Source: Collybiopsis luxurians FD-317 M1 (lineage: Eukaryota > Basidiomycota > Agaricomycetes > Agaricales > Omphalotaceae). Taken from it: DNA of 64,000 nucleotides. The notes under the pieces were generated by a model. The model saw nothing but the letters and a program-made list of their open reading frames with translations, ran no database searches and was not told where the DNA came from. The stretch is from contig KN834756.1 of the NCBI GenBank assembly GCA_000827265.1, positions 1,188,153 to 1,252,152 on the forward strand. The letters are read 5' to 3'. The position numbers and the translations under genes were made by a program. Shown here one piece after another: positions 23,280 through 33,658 of this stretch (within the stretch, counting starts at the first letter, position 1; the number at the start of each line of letters is the position of its first letter).

Positions 23280-24709
23280 ATGTATGAAGCAATTACAGTG
23301 CCGAATGCTCATCTCGATCTGAAGGATACCTAGGTATTAGGTGGATTGTTTTCATACGGGTTGCTGGGCATCCTGGTAGTACAGATATGTGAGTGTTTTG
23401 TTACGAAACAATCGCTGATCCTTATTGATACTTCAATTTGAGTTTTTTATCGCTACCAACTAGCGGATCGGGATCCCACATGGCTGAAGACTTTTGGTCC
23501 GCACTCACATCTCTGAAGACTTCACATTGATTAACCTTTATGCATTTGCAGTTTATGTCCTTATGATTTTTGACATTGCTATCACGATAAACTGGACGGT
23601 GTTCTTGTGGCAAATTTTGGGACCACATTGGGGAGACCCAACGATTTTGATAAGCGGGAAAACTGCAGCAGGAATTCCACTGTTGTCTGGAATGGGTAGG
23701 GTAGAACTCTGGCATTGGCATCCCATTTCTGATTTAATTTTCTGATGAGCAGTTGCGAGTATGGCCCACTGTTTCTATGCCTGGAGGATATACAAGCTTC
23801 TGGACTCCTTAATCCTCCCCATTATAGTGGTTTTGGTCGGTGAGATTAGTTTTGAATCTGTGTCGAGTCTCATCGAGTTATAGATATCTTTAACGACGTG
23901 TGCGATGGCCGGGTACGCAGGTATACATGGAGCGAAGATAGGACTTATCCGCTTCTCAGAGATGGATGCTGAAGTTTCGGTGAGTCTCTGATTACCATCT
24001 CTACGTCCATATTACTTAAGGTGATGCATTGCCCCTTCCACTATAGACGTGGCTAGGTGGAAGTACCTTATGTGATTTTCTTATTACTGCTGTTTTGGCA
24101 TTCAAGGTGCGTTGGAATCGTCATGTATGAAGCCAGTTCCAGTTCAGGTCAACCCTCATTGATAATGCAGCTGTTTAATCACGGGAAGCGTACACCATCA
24201 TCTAGAACTCACAATGCTCTACTTCGTGTTATCACCGTCACTGTCGAGACAGGATTTGTGACAGCCCTCACTGCACTCTTTGAACTTCTGATGTTCCTCA
24301 TCTACCGAAATACCACCCTGCATTTCATACCGTAAGTAAAGTCATATGCACTCTTTCTATCGATGCTCAAAAAAGCTTCCCGCATTGTAGATTGTTCATG
24401 CTCAGCAAAGTGTAAAACTATAAACTGAATCAAAGTATCAGGCTTGAGACTGATGACTAAAAATCATGCAGGTACTCGAATTGTCTCCTTGCAACTCTGA
24501 ATGCAAGATCCATGATTGACTTCGAGGCAAGAGCTTCGAAAGGATCCTTCCATCCTCTCTGGAGTGATTTCAAGGGCGACGTTCTAACATTCGGCAAGTG
24601 GAATAATAATCATCGATTATTCAATTTACCTGCCCAAGTACAAGTTGCTACATCAGTTCACCGCGACCATCAGGTTGAACTGGTAGCTCTGCAGGTAAAC
24701 GACCAATGA
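23280..24709 (+). pseudogene. DUF6534-like multi-helix membrane protein, broken
   Basis: Basidiomycete-specific integral membrane family of unknown function. Recognisable blocks in order: MYEAITVPNAHLDLKDT (from 23280), GGLFSYGLLGILVVQI, DRDPTWLKTFVYVLMIFD, GPHWGDPTIL, ASMAHCFYAWRIYKLLDSL, MAGYAGIHGAKIGLIRFSE, TWLGGSTLCDFLITAVLAFK, ALLRVITVTVETGFVTALTA, and YSNCLLATLNARSMIDFE. Short introns fit most junctions (for example the donor after LVVQI at about 23389 and the acceptor AACTAG before the DRDP block). A TAG interrupts the first exon between KDT and GGLFS, and residues usually found before YSN-LLA-LN-R seem to be missing. The rest is well kept, so it is either recently dead or the first exon is spliced in a way I did not find. 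Confidence 0.65.
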
Positions 24710-25140
24710 ATATTTTCAAATTGTTTACACAGGCTTATAAATGCATGTTCAACAGGATTCCAAACGTAGCAGCACCCTTGGCGTCCCGGTAAACAAGCAG
24801 GCGGGCTAGTGTAATTGGAGATGGCTCGTTTCTGAGTTGATCTGAATCTGGGGCATATGGTTCACTTTTAAAATTAAATATATCTAGTTAGTTATTTATA
24901 ATCACAGTTTTCACTTGTACTTTTGTTTTTTTTAAAGACTTTTTCTTGTCTACTGAATATCAAATAAGAGTCACCTTGACAGTGTATGTAAAAGTTTGGG
25001 TCACATTATATGCCGTACATTAATTACATGGGCAGTGCAGAGCCGATAAGGGCTGTGTCAGTTCACAGCACAGACAAAGAATACTTATACAAAGTGGGCT
25101 GAGGGAGCAGCAGCAACTTGAAATACACTGGTACATCAGA
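24710..25140. other. intergenic, AT-rich
   Basis: No gene is seen. Ends at an AACCTG-type minisatellite. Confidence 0.5.
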
Positions 25141-25149
25141 AAAAATAGT

Positions 25150-25275
25150 CTGGGCCTCAGGTTACCTAGGAGGCAACCTGAAGCAACCTAAGGAACCTGG
25201 GTAACCTGGGTGACCTGTGCAACCTGGGAAAAGCTAATATCCTGGGCAAACCTCAGGTATCCCAAGGATACCTGA
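25150..25275 (+). repeat. AACCTG/CCTGGG minisatellite, left of pogo element
   Basis: Irregular tandem repeats of about 10 bp based on CAACCTGGGT, with variants CCTCAGGTTACC and AACCTAAGG. A like array in the same orientation lies at 28240-28375, on the other side of the transposon. Confidence 0.7.
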
Positions 25276-25477
25276 GGAGTGATGCTGTAAATATTACCAA
25301 ATAAGGCAAAATTATATTGAATATATATAACTATGCTTTAATCTATCCCAAATGCATGGCAAGGACACATTCTTAGTTGCAGATAACTCATAGAAACTGA
25401 AATTTGACATAAGTCACATGATGCAACTGCGTGAGCTGTCTACAATCAAAATAATTCTCATATGGTCAAAACAAGTA

Positions 25478-27949
25478 CAGTAAACTACCTCATAATGCAT
25501 AGGGTCCATTGCCGCCAGATCTTATGCATTATGAGGGATATGCATTTCAAGTTGGTGACACTTATTTGGATCAGAAATATTGATACAAATGATACCTTTA
25601 GCTTTAGTACATGAGATACATAGTTACTTATTTTTTGTGAAAGTAGTTAGTCAATGAAGTTTGTTTTGCATTATGGAGATCCTCCTTGGCTACACCAACC
25701 CAGAATTTTCTCAAAGCCTCCTGAAGATCCATGCCATTCTCAGGGTTACCCTTTGTGAGACACATGGTTTCAAGTTTCTGACACAGGTCCAGTATCTCCA
25801 TTGATGTCATGTCCACTGTATCCTTCTCCTCCTCCTCTTCCTCCTCATCATCAATCTCAATAATCTCACCCTGAGCCACTGCCTGTTCCCGCATGACCTG
25901 TTCCACAGTCTGAGCATCATTGAGAGCAAATGCCTCTTGCCCAACTTCTCATTCCTGTTCAGGGTCCAGAAGATCATTGATGGTTGGCATCCCAGCAAGA
26001 GATATCCAATTTCGGCAGCATAACTCTGATATGTTGTCCATCAGATCATGTTCGAGTTGTGCAAGCTGAGCATTTGACAAAGGAGGAGGAGTAGCTGAAG
26101 TAGCTGGAGCACTGCCGGATTTGTGCTGAGTCCAGACTTTCTCAGCTGATTCATCTTCGCACTCCATAATGGCATGAAGGGCAGCAGACCACTTTGGTTC
26201 TGAATTCCATTGTGCCCCAAGAAGCTTTTTGAGAGCATGTTTGGTGTCAATGAACTGCATCTGATCTGTAGCAAAGATGTTGAGGAGATGCCAAGCCTTG
26301 TCATCATCAGGTAGTGTCTCATAAACCTTGTCTGCTGACCTGATTTTGAATTCATGAATTCAGCTCAAAGTATTCATTTTAGAGCAAATGAAAGTGTACC
26401 AGGTTGTTTGAGTATGATGCCAGCAATGTCTGATTGTCTCAGGAGTCACCTTTCCCCAAGCCCACCTTGCCATGAGCATTGCTTCAAGAATATCAATGTT
26501 CCATAGATCCAGCTCTCTGGCTTCATTTAGGTCCATTGCATGCCGAGAAAACTCTTTCTGGTAGTACACCTTGAATGTTCGGATGATGCCCACATCGCAG
26601 GGTTGCACAAATGGTGTGAGATTTGGCTCATAGAACTCCAGTTGGATATTGGTGGGTTCATAGTTGATGGTGTGGCCAGAGAAGTTATCAATCCAGAACA
26701 GAATGTGTCTGTTTTCTGTGCACATTTTTAAGTCAAGGGCATGAATAATTTCTTTGAAGAGGCTTGATGTCATCCAAGCTTTCTTGTTGTTCTGATAGTT
26801 CAGCCCATATGCCAAACCATCTTTCTTCTTGAAGCATCGCAGCCTCTTGAACTTACTGATACACCCGATGTCCTCTTTCTCACCCAGCTCATTACAGATG
26901 AACAAAATAGAGATCTGGTTCTTTGATGCCTTCTCCCCGCTCATTTCCTTCATTGCAAGGCCATGATCTGGAGGGCAGCGCCAGAAAAGTGAACTCTCAT
27001 CAGTGTTCCATTGATCACATGGATGGTAATCAGCAGCAATTTCATGACACCATTTGCATTCAGCTTCAATGGCTGCAGGATCACAGGATGCTGCCTCATC
27101 ATGATGATGGATGCTTCGGATTTTGTAGGCTTTGAAGAATGAAGCCAGCCAGCCATTACTATCACCAAGACACTCATCTGGGGGAACACTGAAGTCTCTC
27201 TCAAATTGCCAGTGCTTTTCCATCAACATGTCACCTGAGACTGTTTGATGATGAGAATTCATGCTCTCAACCCAGAGCACAAGAGCATGCTCAATGTCAG
27301 GCTGAGTAACAACATGAGCCCTTTTGGTTGACAAACCATTTGGGATACTCACAGCACAATGCTCAATCTGTTCATGGCGTTTGAGGTTTCGGGAAAGTGT
27401 ACCTTGGTCAAAAAGCAAGGCATTGATGGCAAGTGACTTGAAATGAGTAACCACAGCAACTTGGCTTGTATCAGGGTGCTTGTCTATCCATTTAAAGATT
27501 CTGAGCCAGTCATAAGCTGATAGATTCTGCTTTCGCTGTTTGGAAATGGTGGCCAAGACAACATCTTTGGGTTTCTTTGCTCTGGCATCCACTTTGGAGT
27601 GTTTAGCATAGGGAGCTGGCTTTTTGTGAGGCTTTTGGACTTTTTCAGGAGCACCAGTCATAGTCGAGAGAAGTGATGTCGTGAATACAGAACACCCAGC
27701 AGGTGTATGTTAAAGAGAAAGAATTATTTTATTGTTCAAACTACACATTTGTAATTGTTCATTGCATTATCAGTCTCATTGTTGGCCATTCTGGCTTTGC
27801 CGAACTGGTTTTTATCTGTCTCTGGCAGGTAATAATGCATAAAATTTCCAGAAATCTCTACGCATTATGCACAATGGGAATTTTGCATAATTTCCTGCCC
27901 ACCAGTGCGGTGGACCTCAAAACTCCATGTATTATGAACTAGTTGACTG
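25478..27949 (-). mobile_element. pogo-like (Tc1/mariner) DNA transposon, full length
   Basis: 2472 bp with ends CAGTAAACTACCTCATAATG (left) and, read inward from the right, CAGTCAACTAGTTCATAATA. TA lies immediately outside both ends (25476-25477 and 27950-27951), the expected target-site duplication. CAGT...ACTG ends, TA target and a CENP-B/DDE_1 transposase identify the pogo/Tigger/Fot group. Inner inverted words TGCATTATG recur behind each end. The element is complete but the transposase frame carries two TGA codons. Confidence 0.9.
25628..27661 (-). pseudogene. pogo-type transposase with two in-frame TGA codons
   Basis: Cut-and-paste transposase. From ATG 27661: basic N terminus, CENP-B-type helix-turn-helix DNA-binding parts (about residues 45-175), then the DDE_1 catalytic domain with Asp221 (WNTDESSLFW), Asp325 (FWIDNFSGH) and Asp356 (QPCDVGIIRTFK). 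The last two are separated by 30 residues, the DD30D spacing of pogo. The frame meets TGA at 26360 and again at 25949, but continues in the same frame to 25628 without other breaks, 677 codons in all. The tail has an acidic run and ends KQTSLTNYFHKK. QTSLTNYF fits the PCNA-interacting (PIP-box) consensus QxxLxxYF known in Drosophila pogo transposase. A 433-residue product truncated at the first TGA would keep the catalytic triad but lose the PIP box. Confidence 0.88.
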
Positions 27950-28235
27950 TATATCACAATTATACTATACTATATACTATATGTATATGTATAAGCTCTT
28001 TACTGTACTGAAATACTGTACTTGAGTATATTAGGTTAATACTAGTATACTGTAATGCATTATAAAGTATAATACCTGATGAAAATGTATACCATATATA
28101 CCATACATAAAATATGTACAAGTTCAATACTACTACTACTACTACTACCTACTATACAAGCCCAATAGCTATATACAGTAGAATAGAGTACAAACAGTAA
28201 TATATAAAGATATATTATTTATACTTATTAACCCT
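27950..28235. repeat. AT-rich simple sequence
   Basis: TATACTATATAC-type sequence and a TAC trinucleotide run of seven units at 28128-28148. No gene. Confidence 0.7.
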
Positions 28236-28239
28236 TTAT

Positions 28240-28375
28240 GCAACCGGGGGTAACCTCAGGTAATCTGAGCCAACCTGAGCCAACCTGGGGCAGCCTGGGG
28301 CAACCTGAGACAACCTAGGGCACCCTAGGATATAGGGGTTGGACTGTAGAAACCTAGGTAATCTAAGTACTTGAA
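28240..28375 (+). repeat. AACCTG/CCTGGG minisatellite, right of pogo element
   Basis: Units such as CAACCTGAGC and CAACCTGGGG repeated about a dozen times, same strand and motif as 25150-25275. The pair may be one array that was split when the transposon entered, although about 330 bp lie between the left array and the transposon end. Confidence 0.7.
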
Positions 28376-29129
28376 GTGTCCTATGCTTCTTAGGTTTCTT
28401 GAGGTTGTCATAATGTAACCCCATGCTCAAGCTATTTTTCCTGATGTAGTACCTTTTGAATATGAGTTTTTTTTTTGCCACTGGTCACTGGTAGAGTGAG
28501 TACTTTGAAATTTCTACAGGTTAGACTCTGTTGGAATTAACCAACCCCCAAGAAGGCAAATCCCCTGTCAGCCACTGTACCCTCTCTTCACAACTGATTT
28601 TATAACTGTTTGAGAGTATAGAGACTAATGCAATGTGCCCATGAGCAGGATGCACCAGGACGAGAAGGCATTTGGGTGGGGAGAAGTTGTCAAGGTACAT
28701 CATGATGAGAAGGAGGCAACGAAGAATGATGGAGTGAAAGAGGTTAAGGAGAAGAATACATGAAAAACTACAAGTTGTCAGATTACAAGTGAGTGTTTTA
28801 ATGCTTAATGATTTGAGTGTTTGCTAATAAAGGTCAAAATTCAGAACCCTACTGAACTAAAGAGACTGTATCAAATTTAGGAACAAGACTCATCAAACTT
28901 GGCATTAGAAAACAGCAAGTGCTCAGCATCTACACACAAACAAGCCCAAACTGGTAGCTTGTTGCACACACATGTTTCTCTATAGTATTATTCACTCTGT
29001 TACTAGTTCATTTTTTCAGAATTATCACTTGTTTGGTCCAACCTTTCACATAATAAAGTGATGAAATGGGTTAGCTCTATGCAGAAGGGGTACATCCAAA
29101 GTGCACTGAGCTCTCTAAGCTGTAGTGAC
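28376..29129. other. intergenic; weak acyl-CoA synthetase-like remnant
   Basis: Around 28.65-28.90 kb the words GGCATTTGGGTGGGGAGAAG, AAGGTACATCATGATGAGAAGGAGG (shortened here to its theme) and a stretch ending CTGAACTAAAGAGACTGTATC resemble the N-terminal exons of the acyl-CoA synthetase copies at 50.0 and 61.9 kb. Too eroded for a gene call. Confidence 0.35.
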
Positions 29130-32060
29130 AACAATGGGCCTGCCATGTTCCAAATACCCCAAATTTTTGGCCTAGCATGATATCTATCACTAGCAACCTG
29201 TGGGGTATGTATTGAGTGGCATGCTGTCCAAACAGGTACTGCGGGTACCATATATTGAACCTGCCTGTACAATATTTGCATCCCGCAGGTGGGACTATTC
29301 ATTTTTTCATTCATTCCTTATTGCACTTGGCAGATGAAATTGAATAGTATTGAGACAAATCATACACATACAAATAGGAAATATATATACACTCATTAAT
29401 AATGTATGCCACTGTATATGCATCTACTGCAGTGGGATTCATGTACAGTAGGGGGTGGCAGGAGTTATGTTCAATTGATGATATAGTCACTATTGAGCAA
29501 TCTGAAATAAACAGCAGAGCAGTGACTGATCTGTTCAGCCACTGAAATAGATTGCAGTAGCAATTATGTTCCAAAATTACTTGGCAATACTTTCTCATAC
29601 TTGACATGGTTAGTCTCAGCTCACAACTGACATATTCACACACAGCACCTGTTATAGTTGTCAATTGCATGTAATGTATAACTGGCACTACACATAGACA
29701 GCGATCACAATAATTTTATTTATTGAAGGGTCAGCATGTATGCAATGAATTATTCATTTTGGAATTTGAACCAGCTTGCTAGAAAAATTAGGAAACAGGC
29801 TGCTGAGAGAATGAAAGTTACCAACATAGTGACATTGTGGTAGCTTCTTTAGGAAGGTTGGCAACCAGTTAGCGACTAGTTCACACTGGTTCATATTTGG
29901 TTCAAGTTTGGTGCATATTGTTTGATATGTTGATCATTGCCTATCTGTCATTGCTCCCCACCTCCCACTCACTGACTCCCACCTCCCGCTCATTGTTGGT
30001 CGCCTCCCACCCAATGTTCATTATTACCAAAAAATTCAGATATTGTTAGAATGAAATTTTGAACTGTTGAGTGCATGTTTACACTATTTAAAGTGTACTG
30101 AAAAGAAAGAAATAGGTTTTGCGAGGCAAAAAAAAAGCAGCAGTGACATAGACCGCAGGCATTAAATGGGCACTTGTGCTAAACTTGTTGTGCAAAACAA
30201 CAAGCTCAAGGAGTCAGATGGGGGCTGAGTAGCATTGGACCCCCCGGAAGTGCATCCTGACACTGTCATCAACCATTTCAAGGTTCTGTTTAGAATGTAT
30301 ATGTCCTGCTTGCAATATTATCTTATGGACTAGTTGAAATCAGCCTTAAAACTTGAGTGCATTGCTTGAAAAAGTGAGCTGAATAATGTAGGAACCACCA
30401 TCATGCCCTGAAAATATTTGAATCTCATCCATGCAGGTCATTCATCCATATATTCATCAGAAATATGATCTCTGGGGCACTTCAAAATGGATAGGAATGA
30501 TCAAGTTTCCCAGTTGAACCAATTTGTACTTTATGAGAAGCAGGAATGCTATGTAGAACTTTTGTATGAGTCAAATGTGTTCCACCCTGATACAATGAAG
30601 TAAATATGTCATCAGAGTGTGCACCAAAAGTTTGCTAAGATTATAGTCACTCCTTCCTTCTTCAGTGCACTGTTCCAAACAGTGCACTCAAGTTTTAGGT
30701 GTGATTTTGATGATCCCATAAGATATTGCTGCAAGCAGGACATAAACATTCCAAATAGGAACTTGAAATGGTCAACAACAGTGTCAGGATATGTTTCTGG
30801 GGGGTCCGATGCTAATCAGCCCCCATCTGGCTCCTTGAGCTTGTTGTTTTGCACAACAAGTTTAGCACAAGTGCCTATTTAATGCCTGCAGTCTATGTCA
30901 CTGCTGCTTTTTTTTTTGCCTCGCAAAACCTATTTCTTTCCTTTCAGTACACTTTAAATAGTGTAAACATGCTCTTGACAGTTCAAACTTTCATTCTAAC
31001 AATATCCAAATTTTTTGGTAATAAAGAACATTGGGCAGGAGGCGGCCAACAATAAGCGGGAGGTGGAAGTCAGTGAGCAGGAGGTGGGGAGCAATGACAG
31101 ATAGGCAATGATCAACATATCAAACAGTATGCACCAAACTTGAGCTAAATATGAACCAGTGTGAACTAGTCACTAACTGGTCACCAACCAGTCACCAACC
31201 TTCCTAAAGAAGCTACCACAATGTCACTGTGTTGGTAACTTTCATTCTGTCAGCAGCCTGCTTCCTAATTTTTCTAGCAAGCTGGTTCAAACTCCAAAAT
31301 GAATAATTCATTGCATACATGCTGACCCTTCAAAAAATAAAATTGTTGTGATCACTGTCTATGTGTAGTACCAGTTATATATCACATGCAATTGACTACT
31401 ATAACAGGTGCTGTATGTGAATATGTCAGTTGTGAGCTGAGACTAACCCTGTCAAGTATGAGAAAGTATTTGCCAAGTAATTTTGGAACATAATTGCTAC
31501 TGCAATTTATTTCAGTGGCCGAACAGATCAGTCATTGAAAATAATTGCAGTAGCAATCTATTTCAGTGGCCGAACAGATCAGTCATTGAAAATAATTGCA
31601 GTAGCAATCTATTTCAGTGGCCGAACAGATCAGTCATTGAAAATAATTGCAGTAGCAATCTATTTCAGTGACTGAACCCTTCAGTCACTGCAAGTACTTC
31701 CTCCACTATTTATGACTGGTTTGCTGACTATATCATCAATTGCACAAAACTCCCGCTGCCCTCTTACTGCACATGAATCCCACTGCAGTAGATACATATA
31801 CCATAGCATTTATATTCCCTGAGAATCTATGTATTTCCCATTTGTATATGTATTATTTGTCTCAATACTACTCAATTTAATCTGAGTCTAACATGAAATG
31901 AATAAAAAAATGAATAGTCCCACCTGCAGGATGCAAATATTGTATGGGCAGGTTCAGTATATAGTACCCACAGGCCCTGTTTGGACAGCCTGCCGCGTGA
32001 TCTATATCTGCAACCTGTATAGTGACACTATAACTGGTGTGCATTAGTGACAACACTGGC
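29130..32060. mobile_element. long inverted-repeat (foldback) structure 1
   Basis: Left arm about 29130-30245 and right arm 30799-about 32060 are reverse complements with moderate divergence; the inner ends are sharp (GGACCCCCC / GGGGGGTCC). The spacer is 553 bp. Arms share, for example, the inverted tract around AGCTTGTTGTTTTGCACAAC. The spacer has partly open frames without a recognised domain. The structure fits a foldback or long-TIR DNA transposon without its own transposase, or an inverted duplication. Confidence 0.75.
31511..31665 (+). repeat. 51-bp tandem repeat, three copies
   Basis: Near-identical 51-bp units start at 31511, 31562 and 31613 (TTCAGTGGCCGAACAGATCA...). The unit is a multiple of three and stays open. 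The left arm of the foldback has only one unit at the matching place (about 29530-29575), so the expansion happened after the arms formed. Confidence 0.85.
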
Positions 32061-33658
32061 ATGGTGTAAAAAAGCCTAATTAGAAGCTGTAAAGCTGTCC
32101 CAATTGGCATGGTCAGTATTACTCATAGGAAGTGATTGCTGTGCATCCCTCATCTAAATCGCTACAAATTTATAGTTTATTTGATCAGCTCTTGATTTAT
32201 TGTTTTAGGACTATACTCGAAAGCACACAGTAAAGCTGTGGCTGTTGTCCAAATGTCAAGAACAACATCAAAAGTGGCTCAGAGTCCCCAATGGTGCTCA
32301 AATTGAAGGCCATGTTTGACTTTGTCCATTCTCGCTATATCTCTGCTGAACTGGGAAAACCAATCACCCTTCCTACTCTACTCATTCTCACCGCTTCTAC
32401 CTGCAGTGCTAACTTGGACAATGATGCAGACTCTGTATCTGACACAGAGTCTACTATGTCCTCTTTATCTTTTCTGAAATCTCTTCAACTGAATCTATGA
32501 CTTCTGTTTCCTCAACATCTTCTCCAATTAATAAAGCTTCCGACCTTCTCCTTCCAGTCAAATCTACTCAGGTTCCTGCAGCACTCAAATCACCTAGGTA
32601 CTTCCTCATCACTGTCACCAAACAACCTCTTCTCCATCTACCAATTCCACCAACCACCTCTCTCATTCTCAGTGCTGTTATGCTTGTGCCACAGTCGGTA
32701 AGAACAAAATTGATGTTTACAAGTATACTTACTAGGGTAGTTAGACCTCTGTTATGACCAGTGATGTTATGCTTGGTGCTCACAAGACTGCTTTATCCTC
32801 TACCAAGTCCAAGCCTGTTGCTGCATCAAAGAGCCTGATGACTTTCAGATCAGACTTGTCAGAAAACTGGCATGTACTTGCTTAAAGCCTTGCAAAGATT
32901 GTAACTGCTCTGTGCCTTGATCACTCAGAGAGTGACCTCCTGCCTATGTCATGTCATTCACTCCTCACACACAGTATGCCAACAACAATGACAATTCTTA
33001 AAGACTTATTTTGGACAGTCCCGCCTTTTCTGTTGAACTTTGCCCTCTCTCTCTGCACCTTGCTTTTAGGTTTTGTATCATACATCCCCTCATACAGTGT
33101 CTTCAAATTACATCTCGGGTCATCTTCCTGGTGCGTATTTTAACTATCCCACAGGTTTCCCCCACATCATAGCACATGCTCACTCTGTAGCATTTCCATT
33201 CAACTGTTACTCTTCTACCCCTTATATTATAATAGACTCATACTCATTGTCAATTTGATTTCTCTCAATTGCATTTTCATTGTCATCAGCATAACCTTGA
33301 GGGAATCTTTAAGGGTCAAAGGACTTGTGTAAGTCTTTGCACTTCCTCCTGTAACACATTTGCTTGTGGGTTCTTCAAGCTTTTGAATTATGCTCTGGGT
33401 ATGTAATTGGATGTTTGAGTGTAAGTGATGCTCTCACACATTGGAATTTGCCAGCCCTCCTAACCTATAGTGCCTCCATGCCTCCTAATAGCTCTTCTTC
33501 ACATTTTGTAATGGATCTTGAAAGGGCCCTTTGGTGCACTTCAGAGGAATCACTCAACTCTTGACTCTTTGCCATGTTGAAGGGCCTTTTACAGATCTAA
33601 TGTGAGATGGAAATTGACTACTTAGTGGAGTGGCATGAGAGACTCTGAAGGGGAACTA
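32061..33658. other. gene-poor spacer between the two foldbacks
   Basis: Several Ser/Thr-rich open stretches on the plus strand (32.29-32.76 kb) look like a decayed low-complexity coding sequence, but no domain can be named. The rest shows nothing. Confidence 0.4.

Noticed and set aside
25628..26360. Selenocysteine or stop-codon readthrough to explain TGA in the transposase, alpha-kinase and NACHT copy
   Set aside because: Fungi of this group are not known to use selenocysteine, no consistent context follows the codons, and intact genes in the window end in TGA.
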